Source of the DNA: an uncultured Clostridia bacterium
GTDB taxonomy: Bacteria; Bacillota; Clostridia; Oscillospirales; CAG-272
Length of the DNA: 45,205 bases
Reading direction: 5' to 3'
NCBI GenBank assembly: GCA_944383705.1
Contig: CALWQR010000006.1
Coordinates: forward strand, 1 to 45,205
The notes below the pieces were generated by a model. It was not told the DNA's origin and did no database searches. It was given only the letters and a program-made list of their open reading frames with translations. Shown here in pieces: positions 16,657-26,357 of this stretch (within the stretch, counting starts at the first letter, position 1; every line of letters begins with the position of its first letter). The position numbers and the translations under genes were made by a program.

Positions 16657-17736
16657 TTATGCCTCCCACTCGGCAAACAGCTCCGGGGTTCCGGGCGCCC
16701 AGCGGTAGCGCACTACGGTGCAGGAATAGGTGTGCGTCCCGGGGCAGTGGGCGGGCTGCGAGAAGCAGATGCTGCCGTCCCCGGGCGCGCAGATGCCGGT
16801 TTGCCCGTAGGGGAAGCGGGCCCCGCGCGCCTGTCCCTGCCGGCCGGGCAGTCCCATGGCCGGGGAGGCCAGGCAGTCCCCGCGCTCGCCGGGGCGGCCG
16901 GTCAGCTCGCGTTCGGCCGGGGCCGCGCCGCCGTCAATCAGAAACAGGGGGTAGTTGCAAAAGGTCTCTTTTTTGCCGGGATATACCGCCGCCAGCCAGC
17001 AGCGGGTGGCGCTGTCGTATTCCAGGTTCTGTATGCCGTACTCGGTGTTTCCGGTGTAAAGGAAATATCTGCGCTCGCAGCAGGGCGGGCCGCTGTGATG
17101 CGGCGACGCCTGACTGAGCGGGCGCCCGTAGGCGGCAATGACCGCGGGGTCGTATTGCAGGATGACCTGGTGGTCGTTGTCGCTGCGCGCGGTGTCTCCG
17201 TAAATGCCGTATGCCACCATGATTTTCGGGGGAGAGAGCGGGTCGGCGCCAAAGGCCGGCCCCAGCCCGGTGCCGTCAATGCCGCTGCAGCCGTAGCGGT
17301 GCGGCCTGCCGCTGATTTCGTCCGCAGCGCTGTAATCCCGCACCACGTCCCGCAGATACACCGCCCGCATGACCCCGTCGGCCTCGGCGTCCATGTCCAT
17401 ACGGGTTACGGCGGCCGCATGGAAGGCGACCAGATAAAAGGCGTCCTCGGCCGAGGGATCCCGGCCCGTGCGCGCAATAATGCCCTGCCCGATGGCATCG
17501 TGCTTGAGTTCCAGCGAGCCGTACACCGCGTCGGCCGCGGGATCGTAGGTGATGCACCCCAGATGCCCGGCCAGGCCGGCCACGCTGCCGACCGGCCGGC
17601 CCGAGAGGTCGGTTTTGAGCAGCATGGTGGTAAACGAATAGTAAACAAAGCCGCGCACGGGATCCAGGGCAATGCCCTGCACATGCCCCTCGCGGTAGCT
17701 GCCGCTGGAAATGCGGGCGGGAATGTCATACTGCAT
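16657..17736 (-). CDS. unknown protein, possibly beta-propeller-like
   Basis: 359 residues, no signal peptide or membrane segment. Short repeats of the style GIALDPVRGFVYYSF, CITYDPAADAVYGSL and NLEYDSATRCWLAAV suggest blades of an NHL/YVTN-like propeller, but no family motif is certain. It is unusually rich in Gly, Pro, Arg and Cys near the C-terminus. AGAGGAG lies about 9 bp before the ATG. It sits between coaW (35-bp gap) and the response regulator (35-bp gap) in what reads as one transcription unit, so it could supply a ligand-handling function to either, but that is speculation. Confidence 0.8.
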   Translation of the reverse strand: MQYDIPARISSGSYREGHVQGIALDPVRGFVYYSFTTMLLKTDLSGRPVGSVAGLAGHLGCITYDPAADAVYGSLELKHDAIGQGIIARTGRDPSAEDAFYLVAFHAAAVTRMDMDAEADGVMRAVYLRDVVRDYSAADEISGRPHRYGCSGIDGTGLGPAFGADPLSPPKIMVAYGIYGDTARSDNDHQVILQYDPAVIAAYGRPLSQASPHHSGPPCCERRYFLYTGNTEYGIQNLEYDSATRCWLAAVYPGKKETFCNYPLFLIDGGAAPAERELTGRPGERGDCLASPAMGLPGRQGQARGARFPYGQTGICAPGDGSICFSQPAHCPGTHTYSCTVVRYRWAPGTPELFAEWEA

Positions 17737-17771
17737 GACGGATGTCTCCTCTTTGTGCCGGATGTCCCGGT

Positions 17772-18623
17772 TTATTTTGCCTGGTAGAGCGCCGCGCCGA
17801 TGACCGTGCCGAACTGCGCGTTGTCGGGGAAGATGAAATTGACCTGAAAGCTGTCCGACAGACCGGCGAACACTTGGCGGATCGGGGCCAGGGTGGTCAG
17901 GTTCCCAATCAGCACAATGTCGCGCAGCGAATAGCTGCGGGCGGCGAAAATCGAGAGCATTGCCACGGTTTCGGCCACCATGTTGGTGATGCCCAGCGCA
18001 AGATCCGAGTTGGAGGCCATGTCCGAGAGCTTGCCGAAGTTGGAGGCCGTCAGATTCTGGTTGATGCCGTGGTAGGCGTGGTTGCGCGAGATGTCCTTGA
18101 TGCGCAGGTCCACGTTGTCCAGGTTCCCCCCGGCGCAGAGCTGCTCGATGTGCTCAACCGAATCCACGCCGATCATCCGGCGCGAGAGCCCCACCAGCGT
18201 CCCTCCGCCGATGCCGGTGCCCCCCAGGTACTGGATGTCGTAGTCCTCTCCGTTCCGGCGTGCGTGAATCAGGGCGGTGCCGGTGCCCATGCTCACCACA
18301 ATGGCCTCGTCCAGCCCCGACAGATACAGCCCGCCAATGCCGCTGCTCGAAAATTCCGGCACCGGCAGGCAGCGCAGGTTGTAAATGCTTTTGTGAATGA
18401 CCGAGGAGCCGGCTCCGGTCATCATAATGCGGTCAATGTCCTCCAGCTCCAGCGCGTTTTCGGCCGTGAATTTGCCAAAGGCGCCGTAAATGGAGGTCAG
18501 CGGGTCGGTTGCCCGCACAAACTGCGGGGCAATGAGCTGCCGCTTCCCCTTTGCGTTCCTGCAAAAGCCCACAATTTTGGTGGTGGTGCCCCCCACGTCA
18601 ATGCCAATTACTGTACGGTTCAT
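17772..18623 (-). CDS. coaW: type II pantothenate kinase
   Basis: 283 residues. It phosphorylates pantothenate with ATP, the first step of coenzyme A synthesis. The ASKHA-fold motifs are GIDVGGTTTKIVG (phosphate 1), MTGAGSSVIH, VVSMGTGTALI and GGTGIGGGTLVGLSRRM, followed by a C-terminal IVLIGNLTTLAPIR, in the order of staphylococcal and eukaryotic-type PanK rather than type I (CoaA) or type III (CoaX). AAGGAG precedes the ATG. It is first in a minus-strand unit with an unknown protein and a two-component system, driven by two consensus promoters at 18758-18858. Confidence 0.93.
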   Translation of the reverse strand: MNRTVIGIDVGGTTTKIVGFCRNAKGKRQLIAPQFVRATDPLTSIYGAFGKFTAENALELEDIDRIMMTGAGSSVIHKSIYNLRCLPVPEFSSSGIGGLYLSGLDEAIVVSMGTGTALIHARRNGEDYDIQYLGGTGIGGGTLVGLSRRMIGVDSVEHIEQLCAGGNLDNVDLRIKDISRNHAYHGINQNLTASNFGKLSDMASNSDLALGITNMVAETVAMLSIFAARSYSLRDIVLIGNLTTLAPIRQVFAGLSDSFQVNFIFPDNAQFGTVIGAALYQAK

Positions 18624-18757
18624 GCGTTTGATCTCCTTCTGTCGTGCCGCCGGCCTTTCATAGACGCCGCCCGGAATACGGGCGCCGCGCCGGGTCGGGC
18701 CGCGGTCTCTGCTCTGCCTGCCGGCGGTATGCGCTGCGCAGGGCGGTTTCCGCTTCC

Positions 18758-18786
18758 ATTATAACAGATTCCCCGGCCGATGTCAA
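18758..18786 (-). promoter_or_regulatory. coaW promoter P1
   Basis: Minus-strand TTGACA (18781-18786), 17-bp spacer, TATAAT (18758-18763); a full consensus match, giving a leader of about 130 nt. Confidence 0.92.
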
Positions 18787-18829
18787 CAACATTTTTCCGG
18801 AACGGTTATGCGGGGCCGCGCTCTCTTTT

Positions 18830-18858
18830 ATCATACCACTTTTTCCATGAATTGTCAA
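18830..18858 (-). promoter_or_regulatory. coaW promoter P2
   Basis: Minus-strand TTGACA (18853-18858), 17-bp spacer, TATGAT (18830-18835), 72 bp upstream of P1. Two promoters in tandem suggest strong or doubly regulated expression of the coaW unit. The 381-bp gap 18624-19005 holds these two and the promoter of the ABC genes, and no other gene is seen in it. Confidence 0.85.
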
Positions 18859-18914
18859 CAAAAAAATCGGTTGTAACCGGATGTGAATTTTCGGCGACTG
18901 TTTTGGAAAAGGCC

Positions 18915-18944
18915 TTGCTTTTGCCGGCCGTCCCGTGGTATAAT
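18915..18944 (+). promoter_or_regulatory. promoter of the ABC transporter genes
   Basis: TTGCTT (18915-18920), 18-bp spacer, TATAAT (18939-18944). The -35 is only four of six, so expression may depend on another factor. Confidence 0.65.
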
Positions 18945-19005
18945 ATAGGCGTCGCTGCCGCACGGGACCGCCCGTGCGCAAAAACCGAAAAGGAGGAAAC
19001 CGAAC

Positions 19006-21297
19006 TTGTCTTTGCTGACACTGAAGGACATCGGTAAAATCTACGTGTCCGAGGGAAACGTTGCGGTGGGCATCCGCGGCGTGAACCTGTCATTTGACCG
19101 GGGGGAGTTTGTCGCCGTCACCGGAAAATCCGGCTCGGGCAAATCCACCCTGCTCAACGTCATCAGCGGAATGGACACCTACGAGGAGGGGGACCTGCTG
19201 ATTGAGGGGCAGTCCACCGCCCACTATCTTCAGCCCGACTGGGAGAACTACCGCCAGAAGTACATCTCGTTCATTTTTCAGGATTACAACATCATCGAAA
19301 GCTATACCGTCCTGCAGAATGTGGAGCTGGCCCTGATGCACATCGCCGACCGCCGCGAGCGCCGGCGGCGCGCCGTGGAGCTGCTGACCCGCGTGGGCAT
19401 GGCGGACCACCTGCGCCAGAAGGGAAGCCGGCTCTCGGGCGGGCAGAAGCAGCGCACGGTCATTGCCCGGGCGCTGGCAAAGGACAGCCCCATCATTCTG
19501 GCCGACGAGCCGACCGGCAACCTGGATTCGGTCACGTCGGAGGAAATCATCCAGCTCCTGCGGGAGGTCTCGCGGGACAAGCTGCTGATTATGGTCACGC
19601 ACAATTTCGAGCAGGTGGAGCACTGCGCCACCCGCCATATCCGGATTTTTGACGGGACCGTGGAATCCGACCATGTGCTGGAGCCCACCGCACCGCCGCC
19701 CCCGCAGCCGGCCGCGCAGGAGGAAAGGCCGGTCAAAAAGCCCTCCGACCTGCGCAACGGCATTACGCTGGGGACCTCCATCTTCACCTCGCGCCCCAGA
19801 CTTTCGCTGTTCCTCTGCCTGCTGATGCTCATCGGCACCATGGGCATGTTCCTGGTCACCGCGGTTTCGGGGAATGCTGCCGGCCTGTTTTCGGATTACC
19901 GGATGTTCCGCCACATCAACGGCCGGCTGGTGCTGGCCCGGCAGAACGGCGCGGTGATTGGCGAGGAAGAGCTGCAGAGCCTGGCCGCCGAGCTGGGCGC
20001 GCAGGGCGTTCTGCACTGCGACGCGCTGCTGGACGAGGGGGGATACTACATCTTCCTGGACGACGGCTCGGCCTACACCACCCTGCAGTACACGTACGGC
20101 GAGGATTTCGGCAGCGATGTGATCGGGCGCTACCCCGAGGCGCGGGATGAGGTGCTGCTCTACCTGCCCATCGCCTATCAGCCCAAGTACGGCAAGGACA
20201 GCCTTGCCGTGCAGGAGATTGAGCTGGAGGGCATGGCCTTCCGCGTGGTGGGCGTCAAATATTACTATGACACCAACCAGAGCGGCCAGGTGCTGCTGAC
20301 CGAGGAGGGCTTCCGGCTGATTACCGCCGCGCATTATCTGCTGCGGAATGTAAACCTGCAGGTTTCGGTTGACTTCAATCAGCCGGATTATCCCGGTTAC
20401 TCTTTCAGCTCAAACACAGGCTACGCCGCCGAGGATGTGGAGCCCGGCAAAATCTATATTTCCGACCCGGACTACCGCCAGCGTTACAAGCAGTATCTGG
20501 CCGACGCGGCAGCCGACCCGGACCTGCAGATGACCATCACGGTCCGCCTGGACACCACGTATTACAACTACAATTACGATTTTACCGATTCCTCCTCCAC
20601 CCGCACCTACAGCAGGATATTCGGCAACGGGGATCTGACCGATACCGAGCCGTCGTCCCTGTCGGCGGGCGGAGCGCTGGCCGACAATCCCTTCTCTGCG
20701 GGAGGCGTGGTTTTCAGCCCGGAGCTGCTGCTGGAAATGGCCGACGAGTTCCTCGGGGAATCCTACCGGCAGGCCTCGCTGTTCTTCTCTGACGACGCGG
20801 CTGCCGATGCCGCGGCCGAGAAGCTGGCCGACCGGGGTTACATCGCGGTTCCCTCCGACACCACCTATACCCCCGACCCGATGGAGACCATCCTGAGCAC
20901 CTTTGAGGCGCTGTTTGCGGCGCTGATCTGGCTGGCCGCCATCCTGTTCCTGGCCTTTTTCATCTATCTGTGCTCTTCGCGCACGCTGGACGCCTTCCGG
21001 GGGGACATGGCCATCATGCGCTCAATGGGCATCCGGGTCAGGGTCATCCGGCTGGGGATGTACGTGCGGATGCTGCTGGCCCTGCTGCCCGCCTATGTGC
21101 TGGTGGTGCTGGCCGCCAACATCTGCTACCGCAGCCCGCTGCTGAGCAAGTATCTCTCGCTCTATCTGTACCCCTGGCAGTATGCGCTCCTGTTTGTCGG
21201 TATGCTGCTGCTGACCCTGCGCGTCACGCATAAGCAGATCCGCCGCCTGTTCGGCCAGAGCGTCAAAAAATCCCTGAAAGGAGGGACCGCCGAATGA
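19006..21297 (+). CDS. MacB-like ABC transporter (ATPase fused to FtsX-type permease), TTG start
   Basis: 763 residues. The start codon is TTG: AAGGAGG (18990-18996) is 9 bp before it and no ATG competes. The ATPase (1-220) has Walker A GKSGSGKST, signature LSGGQKQ, Walker [13 protein letters not shown] and the switch VTHN. A linker precedes one membrane segment (about 262-284), a large extracytoplasmic domain rich in Tyr and Asp (about 290-625), and three C-terminal membrane segments (about 630-745) with the FtsX core MAIMRSMGIR. This is the MacB/type VII topology, used for mechanotransmission or for export of peptides, lipids or lipoproteins. It overlaps the next gene by 4 bp, so the two products likely form a heterodimer. 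Confidence 0.93.
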   Translation: MSLLTLKDIGKIYVSEGNVAVGIRGVNLSFDRGEFVAVTGKSGSGKSTLLNVISGMDTYEEGDLLIEGQSTAHYLQPDWENYRQKYISFIFQDYNIIESYTVLQNVELALMHIADRRERRRRAVELLTRVGMADHLRQKGSRLSGGQKQRTVIARALAKDSPIILADEPTGNLDSVTSEEIIQLLREVSRDKLLIMVTHNFEQVEHCATRHIRIFDGTVESDHVLEPTAPPPPQPAAQEERPVKKPSDLRNGITLGTSIFTSRPRLSLFLCLLMLIGTMGMFLVTAVSGNAAGLFSDYRMFRHINGRLVLARQNGAVIGEEELQSLAAELGAQGVLHCDALLDEGGYYIFLDDGSAYTTLQYTYGEDFGSDVIGRYPEARDEVLLYLPIAYQPKYGKDSLAVQEIELEGMAFRVVGVKYYYDTNQSGQVLLTEEGFRLITAAHYLLRNVNLQVSVDFNQPDYPGYSFSSNTGYAAEDVEPGKIYISDPDYRQRYKQYLADAAADPDLQMTITVRLDTTYYNYNYDFTDSSSTRTYSRIFGNGDLTDTEPSSLSAGGALADNPFSAGGVVFSPELLLEMADEFLGESYRQASLFFSDDAAADAAAEKLADRGYIAVPSDTTYTPDPMETILSTFEALFAALIWLAAILFLAFFIYLCSSRTLDAFRGDMAIMRSMGIRVRVIRLGMYVRMLLALLPAYVLVVLAANICYRSPLLSKYLSLYLYPWQYALLFVGMLLLTLRVTHKQIRRLFGQSVKKSLKGGTAE

Positions 21298-24200
21298 TCA
21301 GCATCCGTTCTCTGAACAAATATTTCAACAAGGGCCGGCAGAACGAAATTCACGTCATCAACAATGTCAACCTGGAGCTCCCCGAAAAGGGAATGGTGGC
21401 CATTTTCGGCAAGAGCGGCTGCGGCAAGACCACGCTGCTCAACGTCATCGGCGGGCTGGACCGCTTTCAGAGCGGCAGCCTGACCCTGGACGGGCAGGAC
21501 ATCCGGCGGGATACCGACGGCGTCCGCAACCGCCTGGTTGGCTACATCTTCCAGAACTACAACCTCAACAAAGAGGAGAGCTGCTTTGACAACGTGGCCG
21601 ACGCCCTGCGGCTGTGCGGCATGACCGACCGCGCCGAAATTGAAACCCGCACCATGGCCGCGCTGGCCAACGTGGGCATGGACCACTACCGCGCGCGGAC
21701 GCCGGACACTCTGTCCGGCGGGCAGCAGCAGCGCATTGCCATTGCGCGCGCCATTGTCAAAAATCCCCGCATCATTCTGGCCGACGAGCCGACCGGGAAT
21801 CTGGACGAGACCAATACCATTCTCATCATGGATCTGCTCAAGCAGATTTCCCGCGACCACCTGGTGCTGCTGGTGACGCATGAGGCCAACCTGGTGGATT
21901 ACTACTGCGACAGGGTCATTGAGCTGCGGGACGGCTGTGTGACCGGCGTCCGGGACAACGAGGGGGCCAACGGCTTTGCCGCGCGCGACAAAAACGACAT
22001 CTTCTTAGGGGAGCTGGAGCGCCGCACGCTCTCGGACGCCGACGCGCAGATCGAGTATTACGGCCCTGCGCCGTCCGAACCGGTGCGCCTGCGTATTGTC
22101 AACAGCGGGGGCAGAATGTATCTGCAGGTGGAGACACCCCGCGTGCAGGTGCTGGACGAGACCAGCGAGGTGCGCCTGCGCGAGGGCGTGTTTGCGCAGG
22201 AGGAGCAGGCCAGGGCCCAGAGCGCCGGCATTGATATGTCAAAGCTCCCGCCGGTGCAGGGGAGCCGGTACGGCAGGCTGTTCTCGTTCGGTTCTTCGGT
22301 CAAAAGCGGGTATCTGGCCAACTTCCACCGGCGCAAAAAGGGCAAAAAGCTGCTGCAGACCTGCATGGCCTTCTTCTCGGCCATCCTGGTGCTGATGAGC
22401 GCGCTGTTCGGCACGGCCTTCCGCCAGCTGATAGAGGCCGATGCCGCCTACAGCCACAACACCTTTTACGTGTATACCGACGCGGACGTCTCGGCCAGGC
22501 TCAATGCCGCGGTCGGAGACCCCGAGAGCGGCATCGATTCGGTGCGCCTGCTCCTCAATTATCCGCGGGGGGACGATACGGTTTCCTTCCGCACCGGCTC
22601 GTTTGAAACCTTTTCGCAGATGAATATGACGATGGGGGGCACCGGCTTTTCGGCCAACGCGGTGCGCCTGGAGCGCTCACTTGGGCTGGAGCTGCCGCTG
22701 GTGGCCGGGCGGAACACCGACCTGGACGACGCCGACCTGCTGATTACCACCGCCATGGCCGACACGCTGCTGGAAAAATCCTCGCTGGGCTACATCACCG
22801 AATACCGGGACCTGCTTGGGCTGATTACCACCTCGATGACGGTGGGTGGCCGGAACATGCGCATTGCCGGCGTGGTGGAGTCGGACGAGAGCGCGGTCTA
22901 TGTCTCCGAGGCGGCGCTGAGCCAATATGCGCTCAGCACCCTTGGCACGCTGAACGTGTACCCCGCCGCCGACTACGGGATACAGACCGAGGCCGGGGAG
23001 GCGGTGCTCCTGATTCGGAACGACAGCGGCAGGACCGACCTGCCCGCCGTGGGCGACACCATCCGGATTCACGGGCGGGAAATCCGCATTGCCGGGGTGC
23101 TGCGCAGTGATCTGAGCTACGAGGAATGGTGCGCCGACGAGGGCGTCTCCCTGCCGGACATGGACGAGTGGCTGGAGGCAGAGATGCGGGCGGAGCACCC
23201 GGACCTGGAGCCGGGCAGCCCGGCGTACGACCAGGCCCGGCAGGAAATGGAGAACACGCGCCTGTACGAGTATTACGCCGAGGTGTACTACGCCCATGCC
23301 GATGCTTACCTGCGCTGGAAGGCCGCCCTGATGCCCGAGGACATGTACCTTTGGATATATGCCGAAAAGGGCATTGAGGAGGTCAGGTATTGGTATTTGC
23401 CCATGGGGCAGCAGCTCTACTGGGCCGACTGCTTTTATCAGGCAAACGGACGATACCCCACGGCAGAGGAGATGTCCGACATCGAGAGCAACGGCGGCAG
23501 CGGGTATCCCGACCTGGACCTTTTGCTGGAGAACTACCGCTATGTGTACGAGAACGAGTATTACAACAGCGACGCCTACAACGGACATTTCCAATATGGT
23601 GATTGCGAGTACCTGGTCAACGGAACCGACTATCAGGCCTTTTCGCGCCAGATCGGCCCCACGCACCCCAGCGCCTGCCTGCGCGGCACAGGCGAACTTT
23701 CGGAGAGCGTAACCAGCGATACCACCGTCTACCCGCTGGGGCCCACCGCCGCGCTGTACACGGTGGTGCACTCGGCCGACCCGGCCCGTACCCGGGACTA
23801 TCTGGCGCGGGAATTTGCAGACCTGCATGTGGCCGTCGGTATGCCCGAGAGCTATCTGCCGGTGATTGAGCCGGAGGATATTTACAACGAGCTGATACAG
23901 GACCAGCAGGGCGACATCCTTTCCAACCTGATTGTCATGGCGGTGCTGCTGGTGCTGATGAGCGTGTGCATGTACTTCATCATGCGCTCGGCGCTGATGA
24001 GCCGCATCAAGGAGGTGGGCATTTACCGCGCCATCGGGGTGTCGCGCCGGAATCTGGCGTTCCGGTTCTTCATTGAGTCGCTGGTGCTCACCACGCTGAC
24101 GGTGTTCATCGGCTTCCTGATTTCCAGCGCGGTGATGCGGCTGTGGTTTGGCGTCTCCCCGCTGATGATCGAGCTCTTCTTCTACCCGCTCTGGATGGCC

Positions 24201-24311
24201 GGCGGACTGCTGGTGATTCTGTACGCGGTGTGCCTGTTCTGCGGCACCGTGCCGGTTCTTTCGCTGCTGCACAAAACCCCCAGCGAAATCCTGGCCAAAT
24301 ACGATATCTGA
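21294..24311 (+). CDS. MacB-like ABC transporter with large tyrosine/acid-rich insertion
   Basis: 1005 residues. ATPase (1-225): Walker [10 protein letters not shown], signature LSGGQQQ, Walker [19 protein letters not shown]. After a linker comes a membrane segment (about 357-380), an extracytoplasmic domain of over 500 residues, and three C-terminal segments with the FtsX-like [14 protein letters not shown]. Within the outer domain, residues about 620-780 are strikingly rich in Tyr, Trp, Asp and Glu (for example [20 protein letters not shown] and [19 protein letters not shown]) and look like an insertion. This is longer than usual MacB-type proteins. It starts within the stop of its partner (ATGA). 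No BceRS-like sensor is adjacent on this strand. Confidence 0.92.
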   Translation: MISIRSLNKYFNKGRQNEIHVINNVNLELPEKGMVAIFGKSGCGKTTLLNVIGGLDRFQSGSLTLDGQDIRRDTDGVRNRLVGYIFQNYNLNKEESCFDNVADALRLCGMTDRAEIETRTMAALANVGMDHYRARTPDTLSGGQQQRIAIARAIVKNPRIILADEPTGNLDETNTILIMDLLKQISRDHLVLLVTHEANLVDYYCDRVIELRDGCVTGVRDNEGANGFAARDKNDIFLGELERRTLSDADAQIEYYGPAPSEPVRLRIVNSGGRMYLQVETPRVQVLDETSEVRLREGVFAQEEQARAQSAGIDMSKLPPVQGSRYGRLFSFGSSVKSGYLANFHRRKKGKKLLQTCMAFFSAILVLMSALFGTAFRQLIEADAAYSHNTFYVYTDADVSARLNAAVGDPESGIDSVRLLLNYPRGDDTVSFRTGSFETFSQMNMTMGGTGFSANAVRLERSLGLELPLVAGRNTDLDDADLLITTAMADTLLEKSSLGYITEYRDLLGLITTSMTVGGRNMRIAGVVESDESAVYVSEAALSQYALSTLGTLNVYPAADYGIQTEAGEAVLLIRNDSGRTDLPAVGDTIRIHGREIRIAGVLRSDLSYEEWCADEGVSLPDMDEWLEAEMRAEHPDLEPGSPAYDQARQEMENTRLYEYYAEVYYAHADAYLRWKAALMPEDMYLWIYAEKGIEEVRYWYLPMGQQLYWADCFYQANGRYPTAEEMSDIESNGGSGYPDLDLLLENYRYVYENEYYNSDAYNGHFQYGDCEYLVNGTDYQAFSRQIGPTHPSACLRGTGELSESVTSDTTVYPLGPTAALYTVVHSADPARTRDYLAREFADLHVAVGMPESYLPVIEPEDIYNELIQDQQGDILSNLIVMAVLLVLMSVCMYFIMRSALMSRIKEVGIYRAIGVSRRNLAFRFFIESLVLTTLTVFIGFLISSAVMRLWFGVSPLMIELFFYPLWMAGGLLVILYAVCLFCGTVPVLSLLHKTPSEILAKYDI

Positions 24312-24620
24312 CCCGTATCGACACGGTATCCGACGGGATACCCGATGCGGACGTCCGACCCGTTTTTGCGGCAGCGGACCGGCGGCGCTCCCGGCGCCCC
24401 GGCCTGCTGCCGCCTGCTTTTGCCTGCGGCGCGGGTACCCGCCTTTGGCGGCTGCCCGCGCCGGATATCCCTCCGGCCCGTGCCCGGCGCCCCCGGTACC
24501 CGGCCGGGATTTTTTGGGTTATAGGTATAATGTACAAATTTCAGCCCTTGCTTTTGTCTTATCTGACGTATTTTATCAATTACCTAAACGGGGAAAATGA
24601 TTCTCCGAAAATTTTCGCAA
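24312..24620 (+). other. GC-rich, hairpin-rich intergenic stretch
   Basis: No gene is seen. The first part has a hairpin just after the ABC stop (GGTATCC/GGATACC with a 4-nt loop, near 24323-24341), a GGACGTCC palindrome and a T5 run near 24363. The middle is about 70 percent GC. A terminator candidate lies at 24483-24515; the last 100 bp turns AT-rich towards the promoter at 24621. Confidence 0.6.
24483..24515 (+). terminator. candidate terminator after the ABC genes
   Basis: CCCGGC (24483-24488) pairs with GCCGGG (24503-24508), enclosing CCGGTACC, followed by T6 (24510-24515). The stem is short, but the T-run is good. Confidence 0.55.
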
Positions 24621-24649
24621 TTGCAAAAGTCTGTGCGGTGTGGTATAAT
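24621..24649 (+). promoter_or_regulatory. promoter of the surface-protein operon
   Basis: TTGCAA (24621-24626), 17-bp spacer, TATAAT (24644-24649). The -35 lies in TTTTCGCAATTGCAAAA (24612-24628), a near-perfect palindrome whose core GCAATTGC also overlaps the -35 of the GH127 gene at 10557-10564. Confidence 0.88.
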
Positions 24650-24699
24650 CTCTTACGGGGCATATTGCCCGAAAATCAATAAAAAGGAGAAAAAGGACC

Positions 24700-26286
24700 G
24701 TGTATGAATGTAAAAAATACCCAAGCGGGCTGCTCCGGTATCTGACTGGCATCCTGGCTGTTCTGCTGCTGCTTTCGCTGCTTGCAGCCTGTGCAGACAA
24801 GGAGCCCGGCACCCCGGGCGAGAGCGGCTCCGCCGACGCCGGCAACGACGGACAGCAGGGCGGACAGACCGACCAGACCGGTGAGTCCAGCATCTACGAT
24901 ATTCCGGATCAGGTTGGGGAGCAGGATTTCGGCATGGAGGAAATCCGCATTGCCTCCACCAACCGGGAATGGTATGCCGATGAGGTTGTGGTGTCGCGCA
25001 TGAACGGCGATGTGATTGACGATGCCGTCTTCCGCCGCAACAAGCGGGTGGAGGAACGCCTGAAGGTCAGCATCACCAACATTCCCATGGGCAGCGGCTC
25101 GGCGCCGCAGTATGCCGTGCCAGACGCCATCCGCCAGGACCGCCAGGCCAACCTGAACAGCTTTGACATTGCCTGGAATCCGGTGTATTCCACCATTATG
25201 TATACCTCGGAGGGGCTGCTGACCGATTTGCTGACGGTTCCCAATCTCAACCTGAGCGCCGGGTACTGGTCCCAGCTGTTCAACGAGACCGCATCCATCG
25301 GCAACGCCCAGTACATGGCCACAGGCCCCATTTCACTGTCCTATTACCGCTATGTGTTTGTTACATACGTCAACAAAAACCTGCTCAATTCCCATCAGGG
25401 CGCGCCCGACCTGATGCAGGTGGTGCGGCAGGGGGATTGGACGCTGGATTACCAGTACGAGCTGGCCTCCCAGTACTACCGCGACGTGGACGGCATCGAC
25501 CACAACGAGCAGGATGTCTACGGCTTTGTCTCCAGTGCCTATCTCAATGTGGACCCCTATTGGTCCTCATGCGAAATCAATATACTCACAAAAACCGACG
25601 ACAATTTTTATGAGTACAATCTCTCCAAGGAACGTCTGGCCAACGCAGTAGATAAAATTCTGCGGCTGTATTACGACTGCGACGGAACCTATCTCTACAC
25701 GCCGGATTTTGCGGACGAGAGCGGGAACGGGGAGCAGAATCAGATTGCCGAAAAGTTTGCCTCCCAAACCGCACTCATGGCCACCCTGCGTCTGCTGCAT
25801 GTGGAGGATGAATCGGTGCGGAACATGACCGACAAGTATATGATTCTGCCGATTGCCAAGCTGGACACCTCACAAACCGAATACTATGCCTATCAGCACG
25901 ATTCCTACACAGGGGTTGCCATTCCCAGCACCGTGCCCGCCGACAAGCACGCGATGCTCGGGGCAGTGCTGGAGGTGATGGCCTCCGAGAGCTACCGCAT
26001 GGTGACGCCCGCCTACTATGAAACCGCGCTCAAGGAGCGCTATATGGATGATCCCGACTCCTGGGAAATGCTGGATATGATTACGGGGAACATCAAAATG
26101 GACGCCGGCGTGCTGTATACCAAGGTGCTGGACAGTGTGCATCAAAAGCTGCGCACCATCATCAACAACGACAAACAGAACCTTGTTGCCTCCCGGTTCA
26201 GCGAACAGGTGGCCGAGCAGATCCGCGAGCTGCTTGACGATATGCAGACCGACATCCGTGCGCTGCAGCAGCGCGCGCAGGCCTGA
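24700..26286 (+). CDS. solute-binding-protein-like lipoprotein, GTG start
   Basis: 528 residues. The GTG at 24700 is chosen because AAGGAGA (24684-24690) lies 9 bp before it; the nearby ATG at 24704 is out of frame. The signal peptide ends in a lipobox with Cys31 (SLLAAC), followed by a Gly/Ser/Asp-rich linker, so it is anchored to the outer face of the membrane. The mature part resembles family 1 extracellular sugar-binding proteins (DDAVFRRNKRVEERLKVSI, FDIAWNPVYSTIMYTSEGLLTDL, YVNKNLL, then a C-terminal helical lobe with a TGVAIPSTVPADKHA strand). No ABC permease or ATPase for uptake is adjacent, which makes it an orphan. It is first in a same-strand run of five genes. Confidence 0.85.
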   Translation: MYECKKYPSGLLRYLTGILAVLLLLSLLAACADKEPGTPGESGSADAGNDGQQGGQTDQTGESSIYDIPDQVGEQDFGMEEIRIASTNREWYADEVVVSRMNGDVIDDAVFRRNKRVEERLKVSITNIPMGSGSAPQYAVPDAIRQDRQANLNSFDIAWNPVYSTIMYTSEGLLTDLLTVPNLNLSAGYWSQLFNETASIGNAQYMATGPISLSYYRYVFVTYVNKNLLNSHQGAPDLMQVVRQGDWTLDYQYELASQYYRDVDGIDHNEQDVYGFVSSAYLNVDPYWSSCEINILTKTDDNFYEYNLSKERLANAVDKILRLYYDCDGTYLYTPDFADESGNGEQNQIAEKFASQTALMATLRLLHVEDESVRNMTDKYMILPIAKLDTSQTEYYAYQHDSYTGVAIPSTVPADKHAMLGAVLEVMASESYRMVTPAYYETALKERYMDDPDSWEMLDMITGNIKMDAGVLYTKVLDSVHQKLRTIINNDKQNLVASRFSEQVAEQIRELLDDMQTDIRALQQRAQA

Positions 26287-26357
26287 CCCGGTCCGCCCGG
26301 CCGGACGGACCGCTCCGGCCAACCCATATATCATTTCATACGGAAAAGGAGAACATC
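26287..26357 (+). other. short spacer with hairpin between SBP and beta-helix genes
   Basis: GGTCCG (26290-26295 region) pairs with CGGACC about 8 bp further on, around the palindrome CCGGCCGG. No T-run follows, so it is more likely to stabilise or modulate the transcript than to terminate it. Confidence 0.4.

Noticed and set aside
24312..24620. A small gene or non-coding RNA between the ABC and SBP genes
   Set aside because: No start with ribosome binding site and no family resemblance; the hairpins can be explained by termination.
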